Origin: Stomorhina lunata
Taxonomy: Eukaryota; Arthropoda; Insecta; Diptera; Rhiniidae
NCBI GenBank assembly: GCA_933228675.1
Contig: OW121744.1
Span: 93,394,885-93,458,884, forward strand
Reading direction: 5' to 3'
DNA length: 64,000 bases
In this document: piece by piece, positions 32,850-44,056 of the stretch
Layout: the number at the start of each line of letters is the position of its first letter
Position numbering within the stretch: position 1 is the stretch's first letter
The notes under the pieces: generated by a model
Database searches by the model: none
What the model was told of the DNA's origin: nothing
What the model saw: the letters and a program-made list of their open reading frames with translations, nothing else
Translations under genes and position numbers: made by a program

Positions 32850-34780
32850 AAAGAGTTTTCTATAGGAAAGAAGCTTTCATTAGGAAAGGTTTTCCGTAGA
32901 AAAGCTTTTATTAGGAAAGGTTTTCTATAGAAAAGCTTTCGTTAGGAAAGGTTTTCTATAGAAAAGCTTTCGTTAGGAAGGGTTTTCTATAGAAAAGCTT
33001 TCGTTAGGAAAGGTTTTCTATAGAAAAGCTTTTTTTAGGAAAGGTTTTCTATAGAAAAGCTTTCGTTAGGAAAGGTTTTCTATAGAAAAGCTTTCGTTAG
33101 GAAAGGTTTCCTATAGAAAAGCTTTCGTTAGGAAAGGTTTTCTATAGAAAAGCTTTCGTTGGGAAAGGTTTTCTATAGAAAAGCTTTCGTTGGGAAAGGT
33201 TTTCTATAGAAAAGCTTTCGTTGGGAAAGGTTTTCTATAGAAAAGCTTTCGTTGGGAAAGGTTTTCTATAGAAAAGCTTTCGTTAGGAAAGGTTTTCTAT
33301 AGAAAAGCTTTCGTTGGGAAAGGTTTTCTATAGAAAAGCTTTCGTTAGGAAAGGTTTTCTATAGAAAAGCTTTCGTTGGGAAAGGTTTTCTATAGAAAAG
33401 CTTTCGTTGGGAAAGGTTTTCTATAGAAAAGCTTTCGTTGGGAAAGGTTTTCTATAGAAAAGCTTTCGTTGGGAAAGGTTTTCTATAGAAAAGCTTTCGT
33501 TAGGAAAGGTTTTCTATAGAAAAGCTTTCGTTAGGAAAGGTTTCCTATAGAAAAGCTTTCGTTAGGAAAGGTTTTCTATAGAAAAGCTTTCGTTGGGAAA
33601 GGTTTTCTATAGAAAAGCTTTCGTTAGGAAAGGTTTTCTATAGAAAAGCTTTCGTTGGGAAAGGTTTTCTATAGAAAAGCTTTCGTTAGGAAAGGTTTTC
33701 TATAGAAAAGCTTTCGTTAGGAAAGGTTTTCTATAGAAAAGCTTTCGTTGGGAAAGGTTTTCTATAGAAAAGCTTTCGTTGGGAAAGGTTTTCTATAGAA
33801 AAGCTTTCGTTGGGAAAGGTTTTCTATAGAAAAGCTTTCGTTAGGAAAGGTTTTCTATAGAAAAGCTTTCGTTAAGAAAGGTTTTCTATAGAAAAGCTTT
33901 CGTTAAGAAAGGTTTTCTATAGAAAAGCTTTCATTAAGAAAGGTTTTCTATAGAAAAGCTTTCGTTAAGAAAGGTTTTCTATAGAAAAGCTTTCGTTAGG
34001 AAAGGTTTTCTATAGAAAAGCTTTCGTTAGGAAAGGTTTTCTATAGAAAAGCTTTCGTTGGGAAAGGTTTTCTATAGAAAAGCTTTCGTTAGGAAAGGTT
34101 TTCTATAGAAAAGCTTTCGTTAGGAAAGGTTTTCTATAGAAAAGCTTTCGTTAGAAAGAGTTTTCTATAGAAAAACTTTTATTAAAGAGAGTTTTCTTAA
34201 GAAAAGCTTTAATTTAAAAGATATTTCTGAATAAAAGCTTTTGTGCCTAAGAGTTTTCTATAGAAAAGCTTTAGCTTGGAAGAGTTTTCTAAAGAAAAGC
34301 TTTCTTTTGAAGGAGTTTTCTAAAGAAAAGCTTTGGTAAGAAAGAGTTTTTTATAGAAAAGCTTTCATTAGAAAGAGTTTTCAATAGAAAAGCTTTCGTT
34401 AGAAAGAGTTTTCTATAGAAAAGCTTTCGTTAGAAAGAGTTTTCTATAGAAAAGCTTTCGTTAGAAAGAGTTTTCTATAGAAAAGCTTTCGTTAGAAAGA
34501 GTTTTCTATAGAAAAGCTTTCGTTAGAAAGAGTTTTCTATAGAAAAGCTTTCTTTAGAAAGAGTTTTCTATAGAAATGGAAGATTTTTATATAGAAAAGC
34601 TTTTGTGTGGAAGAGTTTTCTAAAAACTTCCATTTGAAAAAGTTTTCTAAAAAAAGCTTTTGTTTAAAAAAATTTTTTTGAGAAGAGCTTTCGTTTTCTT
34701 TAGAAGGAAGAGTTTTCTGAAGAAAAGCTTTCGATAGGAAGAATTTTCTGTAGAAAAACTTTTGATAGGAAGTGTTATCT
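32850..34780 (+). repeat. 31-bp tandem array (TTTTCTATAGAAAAGCTTTCG type)
   Basis: About 62 units. Each unit holds two palindromes, TTTTCTATAGAAAA and AAAGCTTT (a HindIII site), followed by CGTTAGG, CGTTGGG or CGTTAAG. The variants cluster: TTGGG around 33160-33480, TTAAG at 33870-33970, and TTAGAAAGAG from 34140 onward. The rare TTTCCTATAG variant occurs at 33110 and again exactly 434 bp (14 units) later. The right end (34180-34780) decays with insertions. Confidence 0.95.
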
Positions 34781-36335
34781 ATATATTGATATTGATGTTT
34801 TAGAACTTTAGTTTTGGTAAGAGTTATAGAAATATTTGAACCCACTGTGCTTTGTATTCCAGAGGTAGTCAAATTTATTCACTACCTCTTAGACTTTAGG
34901 AATTTCAACAACCTAAAGCTGTTGAGATGTTCCGTCTGTCAGCCAACTAGTCAACTTGGAGCTACTCCTGCTGCTTGACATTTTAATAGACCATTTAGTT
35001 GAATATTTAAATTTTTCAAAGTTTGAACAAAAGAACACCAATCAACGAATCAAGCCAGCTAGTCTCAACGGCAATCAACCTACCCAGTCAACTTAAAAGG
35101 CTAACAAATGCGCAGTTTAAGCGATCTTTTCTATAAAAGAACAACTGAAGTGTTGGTGTTGAATAATTGCAATGAAATTTATGAGTAAGCAGCGGTAGCT
35201 GGAAATGAATAGCTATGGAATCAAAAGAGAGTACAAAAATAAATTAAAGATCATAAATATCAGATCATATATGAGTACTTATACTTGTATGTAACTTTAA
35301 GAATAAATTGGTGCAACAAATTTATGACAAATTCTAGTCATAAATTTTAATTTGTATAAAATATTTATGTTTAAAAATTTTAATAAAAATTAATACTTAT
35401 GACATTGGCATTTTGTTAATTTTAATAAATATAACATTTATAATGGAAACACATCTTTAAATTTGAAGTTAGGCGTATTTTGTTAGTGTAATGTTGAATA
35501 ATGATGGATTAGTATTGTCTATGATTTAGCTTAAAGGTGGTCCGTCCGTCCTTCTGTCTGGCTTTCTATCTTGTGTGGTGATACCCTACCTTTACACATT
35601 TTTATTTCCGTTTTAAGATTTCTATACTTTAATTGTTACCTCTTCAACATGAATGATTAAACCCGAAATATTTTAATGTATTAGATGACAAATCATTAGG
35701 GTTTTTTCCTCTGAAATTGTTAAGCATTTTACTAATCAAAATTCGCATTTAAACGTCATTTAAATAAATAGAAAATGTTCATTACGAATTGTAATAGAGA
35801 CCCACCTCAAAGACAACCACGCCAATTTAATGTTGTTTCTGTATTTTTTCTATTCTGCTGTCACCACCTCTTCTTCACGAGATTGAAATGATTTGGCTTT
35901 GCTACTCGGTACTCGTATACCTATTTATAGTTGTTGTGGTATAAAATACACCAATGACCTTGATAACAATTTGTGTTTAATTAAATATCATTTGCCGTCA
36001 TTTAAAGACACGTTAACACTCTTTTATATATATATTTTTTAATTTATTTGCAAAAATAAATACAAGTTTTTAAACATTTGCCTGGTAGTCGATGTTTGCT
36101 CTTGTATTTGCTCAAATGTTTTATATAAATTTCAAATTATTTATAAAATAAAAATGTCTAACAACTTCAATTAACTTTCAATCTAACACAAGGGATACAA
36201 ATTTGAAATGCGCAAAAATCTGGTTATTTGTAATTGTTCATTACACAGTACGACAAAATTAAAATTTTTTTGAGTACACATTAGCAATGTTAATAGAATA
36301 TGAAAATAGGCTTAAAATAAAGAAATACGTGTCTC
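34781..36335. other. AT-rich spacer with a HINE scrap near 35535-35590
   Basis: GGTCCGTCCGTCCTTCTGTCTGG and ATACCCTACC at about 35535-35590 look like a remnant of a HINE microsatellite and end. No gene is supported. Confidence 0.45.
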
Positions 36336-36337
36336 GG

Positions 36338-36916
36338 CGTTTTGCTGTAGCACGTCAGAATTTTAAGAAAATCGATTTTAAAGATTCGAAGGACCGTGGA
36401 GGTTCACTTCTAACGTAATACTATTATAAAAAGTTCTATAAAAGTAGAATGGGTGAACCGATTTAAATGCTTGAGCCAGTTTTGATAAGGGAATTGAATT
36501 GTGATATGTTTTTGTTAAATTTGGATTATTTTTTGGATTATATCGCTTTAATTTTCAAGTTAAATTAAAAAATATCAAAAAAATGTAATGTAATTCAATG
36601 TAATGTAAATGTAATGTAAAAATACAAAAATTAATATGATGTCTTAACTATTATTTTGCGTCAAAAATGTTAGTCGTTTAGTTTTGGTACATTTTGTGGA
36701 TATTTTTTAATTTTACATGAAAATTAAAGCGTCCTCTAGCGGACGATTTATTTGTTTTTAATAAAAACAAATTCCCTTTTCAAAACTGGCTCAAGCATTT
36801 AAATCGGTTTACCCGTTCTATTTTTATAAAACTTTTTATAATAGTATTACGTTACAAGTGAACCTCCACGGTCCTTCGAATCTTTAAAATCGATTTTCTT
36901 AAAATTCGGACGTGCT
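36338..36916. mobile_element. Foldback/MITE element with ~230-bp terminal inverted repeats
   Basis: The left arm (about 36340-36573) and right arm (about 36690-36916) are reverse complements over most of their length. For example, TTTGCTGTAGCACGTC pairs with GACGTGCTACAGCAAA, and GGACCGTGGAGGTTCAC with GTGAACCTCCACGGTCC. The centre holds an ATGTAATGT-rich spacer. The whole element can form one hairpin. There is no ORF. The right tip passes directly into the tandem array at 36917. No clear target duplication is seen. Confidence 0.85.
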
Positions 36917-38700
36917 ACAGCAAAAATTTTTCTATAGAAAAATATTTTTAACAAAAATTTTTCTATAGAAAAATATTTTTAACAAAAATTTTTCTATAGA
37001 AAAATATTTTTAACAAAAATTTTTCTATAGAAAAATATTTTTATCAAACATTTTTCTATAGAAAAATATTTTTAACAAAAATTTTTCGATAGAAAAATAT
37101 TTTTAACAAAAATTTTTCGATAGAAAAATATTTTTAACAAAAATTTTTCTATAGAAAAATATTTTTAACAAAAATTTTTCTATAGAAAAATATTTTTAAC
37201 AAAAATTTTTCTATAGAAAAATATTTTTAACAAAAATTTTTCTATAGAAAAATATTTTTAACAAAAATTTTTCTATAGAAAAATATTTTTTACAAAAATT
37301 TTTCTATAGAAAAATATTTTTAACAAAAATTTTTCTATAGAAAAATATTTTTAACAAAAATTTTTCTATAGAAAAATATTTTTAACAAAAAATTTTCTAT
37401 AGAAAAATATTTTTAACAAAAATTTTTCTATAGAAAAATATTTTTAACAAAAATTTTTCGATAGAAAAATATTTTTAACAAAAATTTTTCGATTGAAAAA
37501 TATTTTTAACAAAAATTTTTCTATAGAAAAATATTTTTAACAAAAATTTTTCTATAGAAAAATATTTTTAACAAAAATTTTTCTATAGAAAAATATTTTT
37601 AACAAAAATTTTTCTATAGAAAAATATTTTTAACAAAAATTTTTCTATAGAAAAATATTTTTAACAAAAATTTTTCGATAGAAAAATATTTTTAACAAAA
37701 ATTTTTCGATAGAAAAATATTTTTAACAAAAATTTTTCTATAGAAAAATATTTTTAACAAAAATTTTTCTATAGAAAAATATTTTTAACAAAAATTTTTC
37801 TATAGAAAAATATTTTTAACAAAAATTTTTCTATAGAAAAATATTTTTAACAAAAATTTTTCTATAGAAAAATATTTTTAACAAAAATTTTTCTATAGAA
37901 AAATATTTTTAACAAAAATTTTTCTATAGAAAAATATTTTTAAGAAAAATATTTTTAACAAACATTTTTCTATAGAAAAATATTTTTAACAAACATTTTT
38001 CTATAGAAAAATATTTTTAACAAAAATTTTTCGATAGAAAAATATTTTTAACAAAAATTTTTCTATAGAAAAATATTTTTAACAAAAATTTTTCTATAGA
38101 AAAATATTTTTAACAAAAATTTTTCTATAGAAAAATATTTTTAATAAAAATTTTTCTATAGAAAAATATTTTTAAGAAAAATATTTTTAACAAACATTTT
38201 TCTATAGAAAAATATTTTTAACAAAAATATTTTTAACAAAATTTTTCTATAGAAAAATATTTTTAACAAAAATTTTTCTATAGAAAAATATTTTTAACAA
38301 AGAAAAATATTTTTAACAAAAATTTTTCTATAGAAAAATATTTTTAACAAAAATTTTTCGATAGAAAAATATTTTTAACAAAAATTTTTCGATAGAAAAA
38401 TATTTTTAACAAAAATTTTTCTATAGAAAAATATTTTTAACAAAAATTTTTCTATAGAAAAATATTTTTAACAAAAATTTTTCTATAGAAAAATATTTTT
38501 AACAAAAATATTTTTAACAAACATTTTTCTATAGAAAAATATTTTTAACAAAAATTTTTCTATAGAAAAATATTTTTAACAAAAATTTTTCTATAGAAAG
38601 ATATTTTTAACAAAATTTTTCTATAGAAAAATATTTTTAACAAAAATTTTTCTATAGAAAAATATTTTTAACAAAAATGTTTCTATAGAAAAATATTTTT
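36917..38700 (+). repeat. 31-bp tandem array (TTTTTCTATAGAAAAA with TTTTTAACAAA)
   Basis: About 57 units with the perfect palindrome TTTTTCTATAGAAAAA joined by TATTTTTAACAAA. A sub-variant with TTTTTCGATAGAAAAA recurs at intervals (37085, 37115, 37450, 37670, 37700, 38030, 38350, 38380), often in pairs. Several units are partly deleted (37944, 38172, 38222, 38300). It differs from the 55410 array by TTTTTAACA in place of TTTCTAACG. Confidence 0.95.
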
Positions 38701-38878
38701 AGTTTTTTTGAAAACTTTTTGCTAAAAATATTTTTCTATAGAAAAATTTTTGTTAAAAATATTTTTCTATAGAAAAATTTTTCCTAAAAATATTTTTCTA
38801 TAGAAAAATTTTTGCTAAAAATATTTTTCTATAGAAAAATTTTTGTTAAAAATATTTTTCTATAGAAAAATTGTTCTA
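38701..38878 (-). repeat. Inverted block of the same 31-bp unit
   Basis: After a short disrupted junction (GTTTTTTTGAAAACTTTTTGC) the unit appears in reverse complement, as TTTTTGCTAAAAATATTTTTC and TTTTTGTTAAAAATATTTTTC, for about five units. Together with the preceding array this makes a head-to-head inverted repeat. It stops where the LINE 3' tail begins. Confidence 0.9.
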
Positions 38879-39782
38879 TAGTTAGGTTAGGTTAGGCAGG
38901 ATGCAGTCCTTATGGTCCGCGTCACATGGGTCCAAAAAGAGGTCCCTTTGTAATTCCTGCAAGGGAAAGAAAAGAAAATTTCTAAACTACCAATAAATTA
39001 TAGGCTCAAAACTAGAGCCATCCAGTAGCACAAATAAAAGTGCTTATTCTACGAATGTTTGTGTTCGAGATCTCTGATAAATCATGCAAAAAAGGGTATC
39101 CCAGATGGTGTGTTCTAATATCAGCAAGGGCTGGGCAGTGGCAGAGGAAATGAGTGATAGTTTCTTCCTCCTCCACGTTTTAACAGCTTCTGCAGTAGTC
39201 ATTGCTTTGAAGATTAAGTCTCCTAGCATGTAAACCTATTAAACAGTGTCCAGTGAGTACTGAGATGAGGGTGCGAAGTCTATGGCGCGGAAAGCTGACC
39301 AATCGTAAGTTGGCCATGTAAGTCTGGAGATCGAACAGGCCGTTGCTGTGAACCAGTTGGTCTGTGCGGACCTAAAAAGAAACTGCTTAATGAGCAGTTT
39401 GCATGCTGATAGCGGTATACCTATAAATTGGTCGATGTGCTCCTGACCAAGAAGAGCACCACCTTTTGCTAGGTTATCAGCAGTGATGTTACCTGGTACA
39501 TTACTGTGACTGCGTACTCAGAGAAGTTCGATACTGGAATGTCTCGCCATCTCGTTTAGGGATGCCCGGCATTCACGGATGAGAACGGATGTCGTGTAGA
39601 CCGATGATAGAGAATGAATTGCGGCAAGACTATCCGTACAGAAACGAATATCGTTAGTATATTCGGTGGTACGTGAGCCACTTGCTCGCCCTATAGATAG
39701 CTGAGATTTCAGCTTGAAGAGTACTACATTGTTTGGGGAGTTTAAATTTTACTCTTGTCCCAAGAAGTGGGATAAAGAAGCC

Positions 39783-40308
39783 CCATCCTTAGTGATGGGA
39801 CAAGGGTAAATAGCCAAATGGTAAATTGGGTATTAAAAGGTTAATACCCAGGTATTTACCCAAGCACTTGGGTATTTACCCAAAATGTGGGTATAAATCA
39901 AAATAAAAAAATTTAAAAGAAGAAGCTGTGAGTGCTAAGTGTACGTTCAGAAGCAGCTGAAGTACAGGGAGCTGTTAAAATTCGAACATCTAATATCTTT
40001 CCACTAATTTACTGGAGAAATTTCATCCAAACAAAAGTTTTGGCCCAAAAATCATTTCTGGCCTTGTAATTGACCAAATCTGCCATTATATTTATGTATA
40101 TCGCCTGTGATATTGTGTAAATGAATTCCAATGCAGGAAGTACCTCAGATAAATTCGAAAAAAATTCTGTTGCTCTACGCAACAACGAGTATTTGTTATT
40201 CAAATGAGTATTTACCCAAATTTAGATAAATACCCGGGTATGAAGGTGGGTGTTAATAGGTGAATACCCAGCGTTAGGTAAATACCCAGGTCTAAACCCA
40301 TCTTTATC
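39783..40308. mobile_element. Insertion splitting the LINE RNase H domain (possible hAT-type MITE)
   Basis: LINE coding sequence stops at GATAAAGAAGCCCC and resumes at CTCCTACACCGCG, where the frame would otherwise read LRGVGGFFIP. The insert has GTGATGGGACAAGGGTAAATA at one side and, reversed, AAAGATGGGTTTAGACCTGG at the other. Repeated GGGTATTTACCCAA-type palindromes lie near both ends. The GATGGG-style ends recall hAT elements, but I could not find a convincing 8-bp target duplication. Confidence 0.6.
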
Positions 40309-40944
40309 CCTCCTACACCGCGTAGCGATTTAGATCCGTCCGAGTAGATATCCAGGGTCCCTTCTCTGGAGTCGATTTAAAACCCCCGGAGATATCCACA
40401 GAGAAGAATTACTTTAAAAGGGATGATGGAATGCAGTAGTCAATATTTTCGGGGAGATTAGGTAGTTTATCCAGAATAGTGGAGTGGCCTATGGATGAGG
40501 TAGACCATTCATCGGTAGTTCTTAACCTAACTGCTGAGTTAAGAGCTACGAATTGGGCCATTAGTTCAACCGGGAGCCAGTCGAGCATAGCAAAAAGTGC
40601 CTTTGATGGTGTAGTCCTTAAGGCACCCGTAATCATGAGGTCAGCGGATCTGAGGATCTTGCCAAAGGATCCTCGCTGATTAACCTTATTGAGGGCAGGC
40701 CACCAGGCAAGAGCGTCGTACATAAGTATAGGTTTAGCAACCATTTCAAAGAGCCAGGCGGTATTGGACGGGGAAAGGCCTCACGTATTTCCCAGAGCTC
40801 TTCTGCACGAGTATAGTGCAATGAAAGCCTTAGACACCCTAGCTTAAGTGTTTAGTTCCAGGACAGCTTAGAGTCCAGAATCACTCCTAAATATTTGGCA
40901 TGATCCGAGAGTACCATTTCATTCCCAACTAGCTTTGGGAGGGT

Positions 40945-41320
40945 GAACTTGGGAATCTTGTATTTTCTGGTGAATACAATGAGTTCCGTTATGGCGGGGT
41001 TAACTCCCAGGCCATTGGAAACGCTTCATTCGGTGAGTGTAGCTAGAGTGACTTCCAGTCGCTGCGATTAAACTGGGGAATCTTGTATTTCCTGGTGAAT
41101 AGAACGAGTTCCGTTTTGGCGGGGTTAACTCCCAGGCCATTGGAAACGCTTCATTTGGTGAGTGTAGATAGAGCGACTTCCAGTTGCTGCGAGTGAACTG
41201 GGGAATCTTGTATTTCCTGGTGAATAGAACGTGTTCCGTTTTGGCGGGGTTAACTCCCAGGCCATTGGAAACGCTTCATTCGGTGAGTGTAGCTAGAGCG
41301 ACTTCCAGTCGCTGCGAGAT
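40945..41320 (-). repeat. Tandem triplication (period 125 bp) inside the LINE RT region
   Basis: The block starting CTTGGGAATCTTGTATTTTC recurs at 40951, 41076 and 41201, always followed by GGCGGGGTTAACTCCCAGG and GACTTCCAG. The period of 125 is not a multiple of three, so it shifts the RT frame. Copies 2 and 3 are more alike than copy 1. Confidence 0.9.
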
Positions 41321-41619
41321 AGTGTTCGGGTATTTGCCCGAGACTGCAATAGCGACATCATCTGCATAAGCAACAGTTTTGAAGCGCAGAGAGTCCAAAT
41401 CCATTAACAGTTTGTTAATAGCAAGGTTCCAGAGCAGAGGAGACAGAACCCCTCCCTGAGGAGTGCCCCGGCGTGCTACTTTATATACCGGACCTATGCC
41501 CAAGGTTGAGAAGATAATTCTATAAGAGAGAAGTTTCACTACGAGGGAGACAATAGAGTTATCAACTCCTAGGTCCGCCGGACCTGATAATCGATAATGT
41601 TGTTGAAAGCTCCTTCAAT

Positions 41620-41971
41620 CTTCATGTCACAGAACTCAATTCCGTTCGGAAGTGGAATGAATTCCGCACTTTGCTTCTATTGAAAAAGTAAAACGAAAAA
41701 ATTTTTCGGAATGAAACCACTTTATATTTTCAAAGTGGAATTGAATTCATATGTTTTTAGTTGTTTATTCAATATTTGAACAATTTCCTCAATTAATCAG
41801 TGTTTTTTTGTTAAAACAAAGATAGAGTTGAAAATTTCAATTAAAAAAATCTTATTTTGTACTGATTTTGGACATTTAAAATTTTTCGGAATCTATAGAA
41901 CCTAAAACCGTTTCGATCGGAATTCAACTACGGAATGGTTTCAATTCCGAACGGAATTCGTGACATGAATG
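41620..41971. mobile_element. 352-bp MITE inserted in the LINE RT motif A
   Basis: The ends are CTTCATGTCAC and, reversed, CATTCATGTCAC, both continuing to AATTCCGTTCGGAA, so it has terminal inverted repeats. The flanks are AAT on both sides (41617-41619 and 41972-41974), a likely 3-bp target duplication. Removing the insert plus one AAT rejoins the RT codons around FLDI|EGAFNN. A 3-bp duplication fits a PIF/Harbinger-like MITE. It has no ORF. Confidence 0.75.
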
Positions 41972-42208
41972 AATGTCTAGAAAGGCAACGAGTGAGAATT
42001 CGCCGAACTCAAGTGATTTTTCTAAAGAGCTAACAAGTGAGTGGAGTGCTGTTTCAACAGACTTGCCTTTATTATAGGCGGCTGTGATTTAGAGAGAAGA
42101 CGCGGATTAATAGATGAACGTAAGAGAACATCAATCCTCATTTAGCAGTTTCAAAAATTAATGAACTCCATAAAATTTTGAGTGAAAACGTTACTGTGAA
42201 AAAGATTA

Positions 42209-43480
42209 CCCAGTAAAACTTTTCATTACCAAATAATGAGTTAAACAGTTAAACTATTGAACACGAACTACTTACTCATTCGCTGTATAAGTCATCCCCA
42301 TTACATGGGGATGTCATTGGAGGCAAGTACTTACCAATTGCAGAAATGTAATGACTTGGGTAAGCAATTTGAAAGCAACAACAACAACAGCAACAACTTT
42401 TTTGTTGTTGTTTTATTAAAAACATATATTTTTAAACGAAATACAAAATTTTTTTTATGATCCCATGGGGGCTCGAACCCAGACCCTCCGACTGCTAGGC
42501 AGAGACTCTTCCACTGAGCTACTTCATATGTTAAAAACTTAGCAGCTTATAATTAATATAAACAATTTTTATTTTTAGATCCAAAATCATATGAAAATAA
42601 CTTTGATTTTCCCTGCTTTTTTTTGCTTTGTTGTAATTTTTGGAAAAATATTTTTATACGATTTTTTGTAATTATTTTAAAACTTTTTTAAAATTATTTT
42701 AAAACTTAAACAATTTAAATCTTCATTTTTGTATAAGTTTTTACATAAGATTGACTCTTACTTACTTAAATGTTACAACCTGTTAAGGTCAGAATTAGAA
42801 TTCCATGGTTTTCGATCTTGTGCGAATATTCTCCAATTTTATAGGCCAAGCTTTGAAAAATGTTCCTCTACTTGGTCTTTCTATCGAAGTTTCGGATATC
42901 CTCCTCTAACATTAGGTAGTGGGACATTTCAATTCTTATTTTATCCTCTTCATTGTATTTTTTTTTAAGAGAGGGTTACTAGCCCGTAATCTTAACCCAT
43001 TTTTATTGATCTTATGGGACAACTCTCGGAACATGTTTACTCACAATATTAATGGGTGTTAAACTAGCTCCCCGGGTGATACCATGAGGAGGTGTGTGTC
43101 CACAGTTGAGATGAAGGATGACCCAGATAAATTAGGCTTACCAAGTTAAGACCAATTAGAATCATGTTTGGTATTCAACATCCCCTACATAATCAAAATT
43201 GACTCATGACGGTATTTTTTCATTAACGTGAGTTAGTTTTACATTTTTTTTTACAGAAGATAATATTTAAGTTCTTAAAATTCAAAAATCATTTAAAAAG
43301 ACTCTTTTAATAAAAAAAATTGTTGCCCTTGGTGGGATTTGAACCGGGGTCAATCAGTCTAAATTACCATCTTAATTACAAAAAGGTACTTCTGTAATAA
43401 CTTATTATTTATTTGGATGGTATGTTGTAGTCGTTACAAGGTAACCAGTTATCAGAGTACTTGCCATTACCAAAGTTTTT
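42209..43480. mobile_element. Family C element, copy 2
   Basis: It matches copy 1 (17900-19222) almost throughout, from CCCAGTAAAACTTTTCATTACC to CTTGCCATTACCAAAGTTT. Small deletions occur near 42680-42700, 42790 and 43310. The last few terminal bases (CTGGG) are missing at the right. The tRNA-like segment is intact in the same place. Confidence 0.8.
42460..42528 (-). other. tRNA-Ala-like segment within family C copy 2
   Basis: It is identical to the segment at 18150-18219: A box GTAGCTCAGTGG, AGC-like anticodon region and B box GGGTTCGAGCCC on the minus strand. Complete conservation between the copies of this part, in a repeat that elsewhere shows changes, may reflect recent copying or selection for Pol III transcription. 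Confidence 0.6.
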
Positions 43481-44056
43481 AAACAATTTTGTAACAAGAA
43501 CAGTTCTATAGTTTAAATCAAGGCCCATCAGCTATATCACTCGGGGGCCGAATACCAATCGGCTTTTTCATACATATTCATATACACAACATGATGTATT
43601 AGTATTAGTATTAGTATTAGAATTTACCACTTTCTACTCATTAACCACAAACTTCATTATCAAAACTATAAATGTCTTGGGTTCTTTGTAATTTTGTGAA
43701 TCATTCTATGACATATTTAGCCAAAATTATTATTGTTTAAGGTTCTTTACATATTTTATCATTTAGGTTAAAAATTAAGGTGAAACAAATAAAATTTTAA
43801 ACTTATCGTTTTCATCAGAATAAACGAGTAAGCAAACAAGAACAGGTTAAGTCCACAATAATAATGATCATTATCGAATGACAAGTTTATTTGCATGAAT
43901 GTAATGATCTTTATTTTTTTTGTAATGATGTTTACAATTTGTTGCTGGATACATTTTGAGCAAATTTAAATAAATATAACGACAAAAATAAGAAGAGTTT
44001 ATATGGGAAAAACGTGCTAAATTATGGGAAAATCTTATGAAAATTTAATTTAATTT
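43481..44056. other. AT-rich spacer with a (TATTAG)n microsatellite
   Basis: GTATTAGTATTAGTATTAG lies at about 43597-43621. A similar ATACTAATACTAATAC occurs reversed near 49280. No gene is supported. Confidence 0.5.

Larger units (their letters stand above)
38880..42180 (-). mobile_element. Decayed non-LTR retrotransposon with RT and RNase H (R1/LOA/Jockey-like)
   Basis: On the minus strand, conserved blocks appear in order. KGKSVETALHSLV and SLVAFLDIEGAFNN (RT motif A, about 42060-41960 plus 41619-41600) come first. RRGTPQGGVLSPLLWNLAIN and AYADDVAIAVSGKYP (RT motifs B and C, 41485-41335) follow. Then come the thumb-region blocks at 40410-40820, and the RNase H start EGTLDIYSDGSKSLRGVG (about 40370-40318) with its continuation LQAEISAIYRASKWL (about 39720-39680). 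The 3' end has the short tandem tail CCTAACCTAACCTAAC (38880-38896 reversed). Frameshifts, stops, two insertions and a local triplication make it inactive. Its 5' half is missing. Confidence 0.9.

Noticed and set aside
38880..38900. TTAGG-type insect telomere repeat (GTTAGGTTAGGTTAGG)
   Set aside because: Only three units are present, exactly at the 3' end of a LINE, so it is the element's tail. Flies lack TTAGG telomeres.
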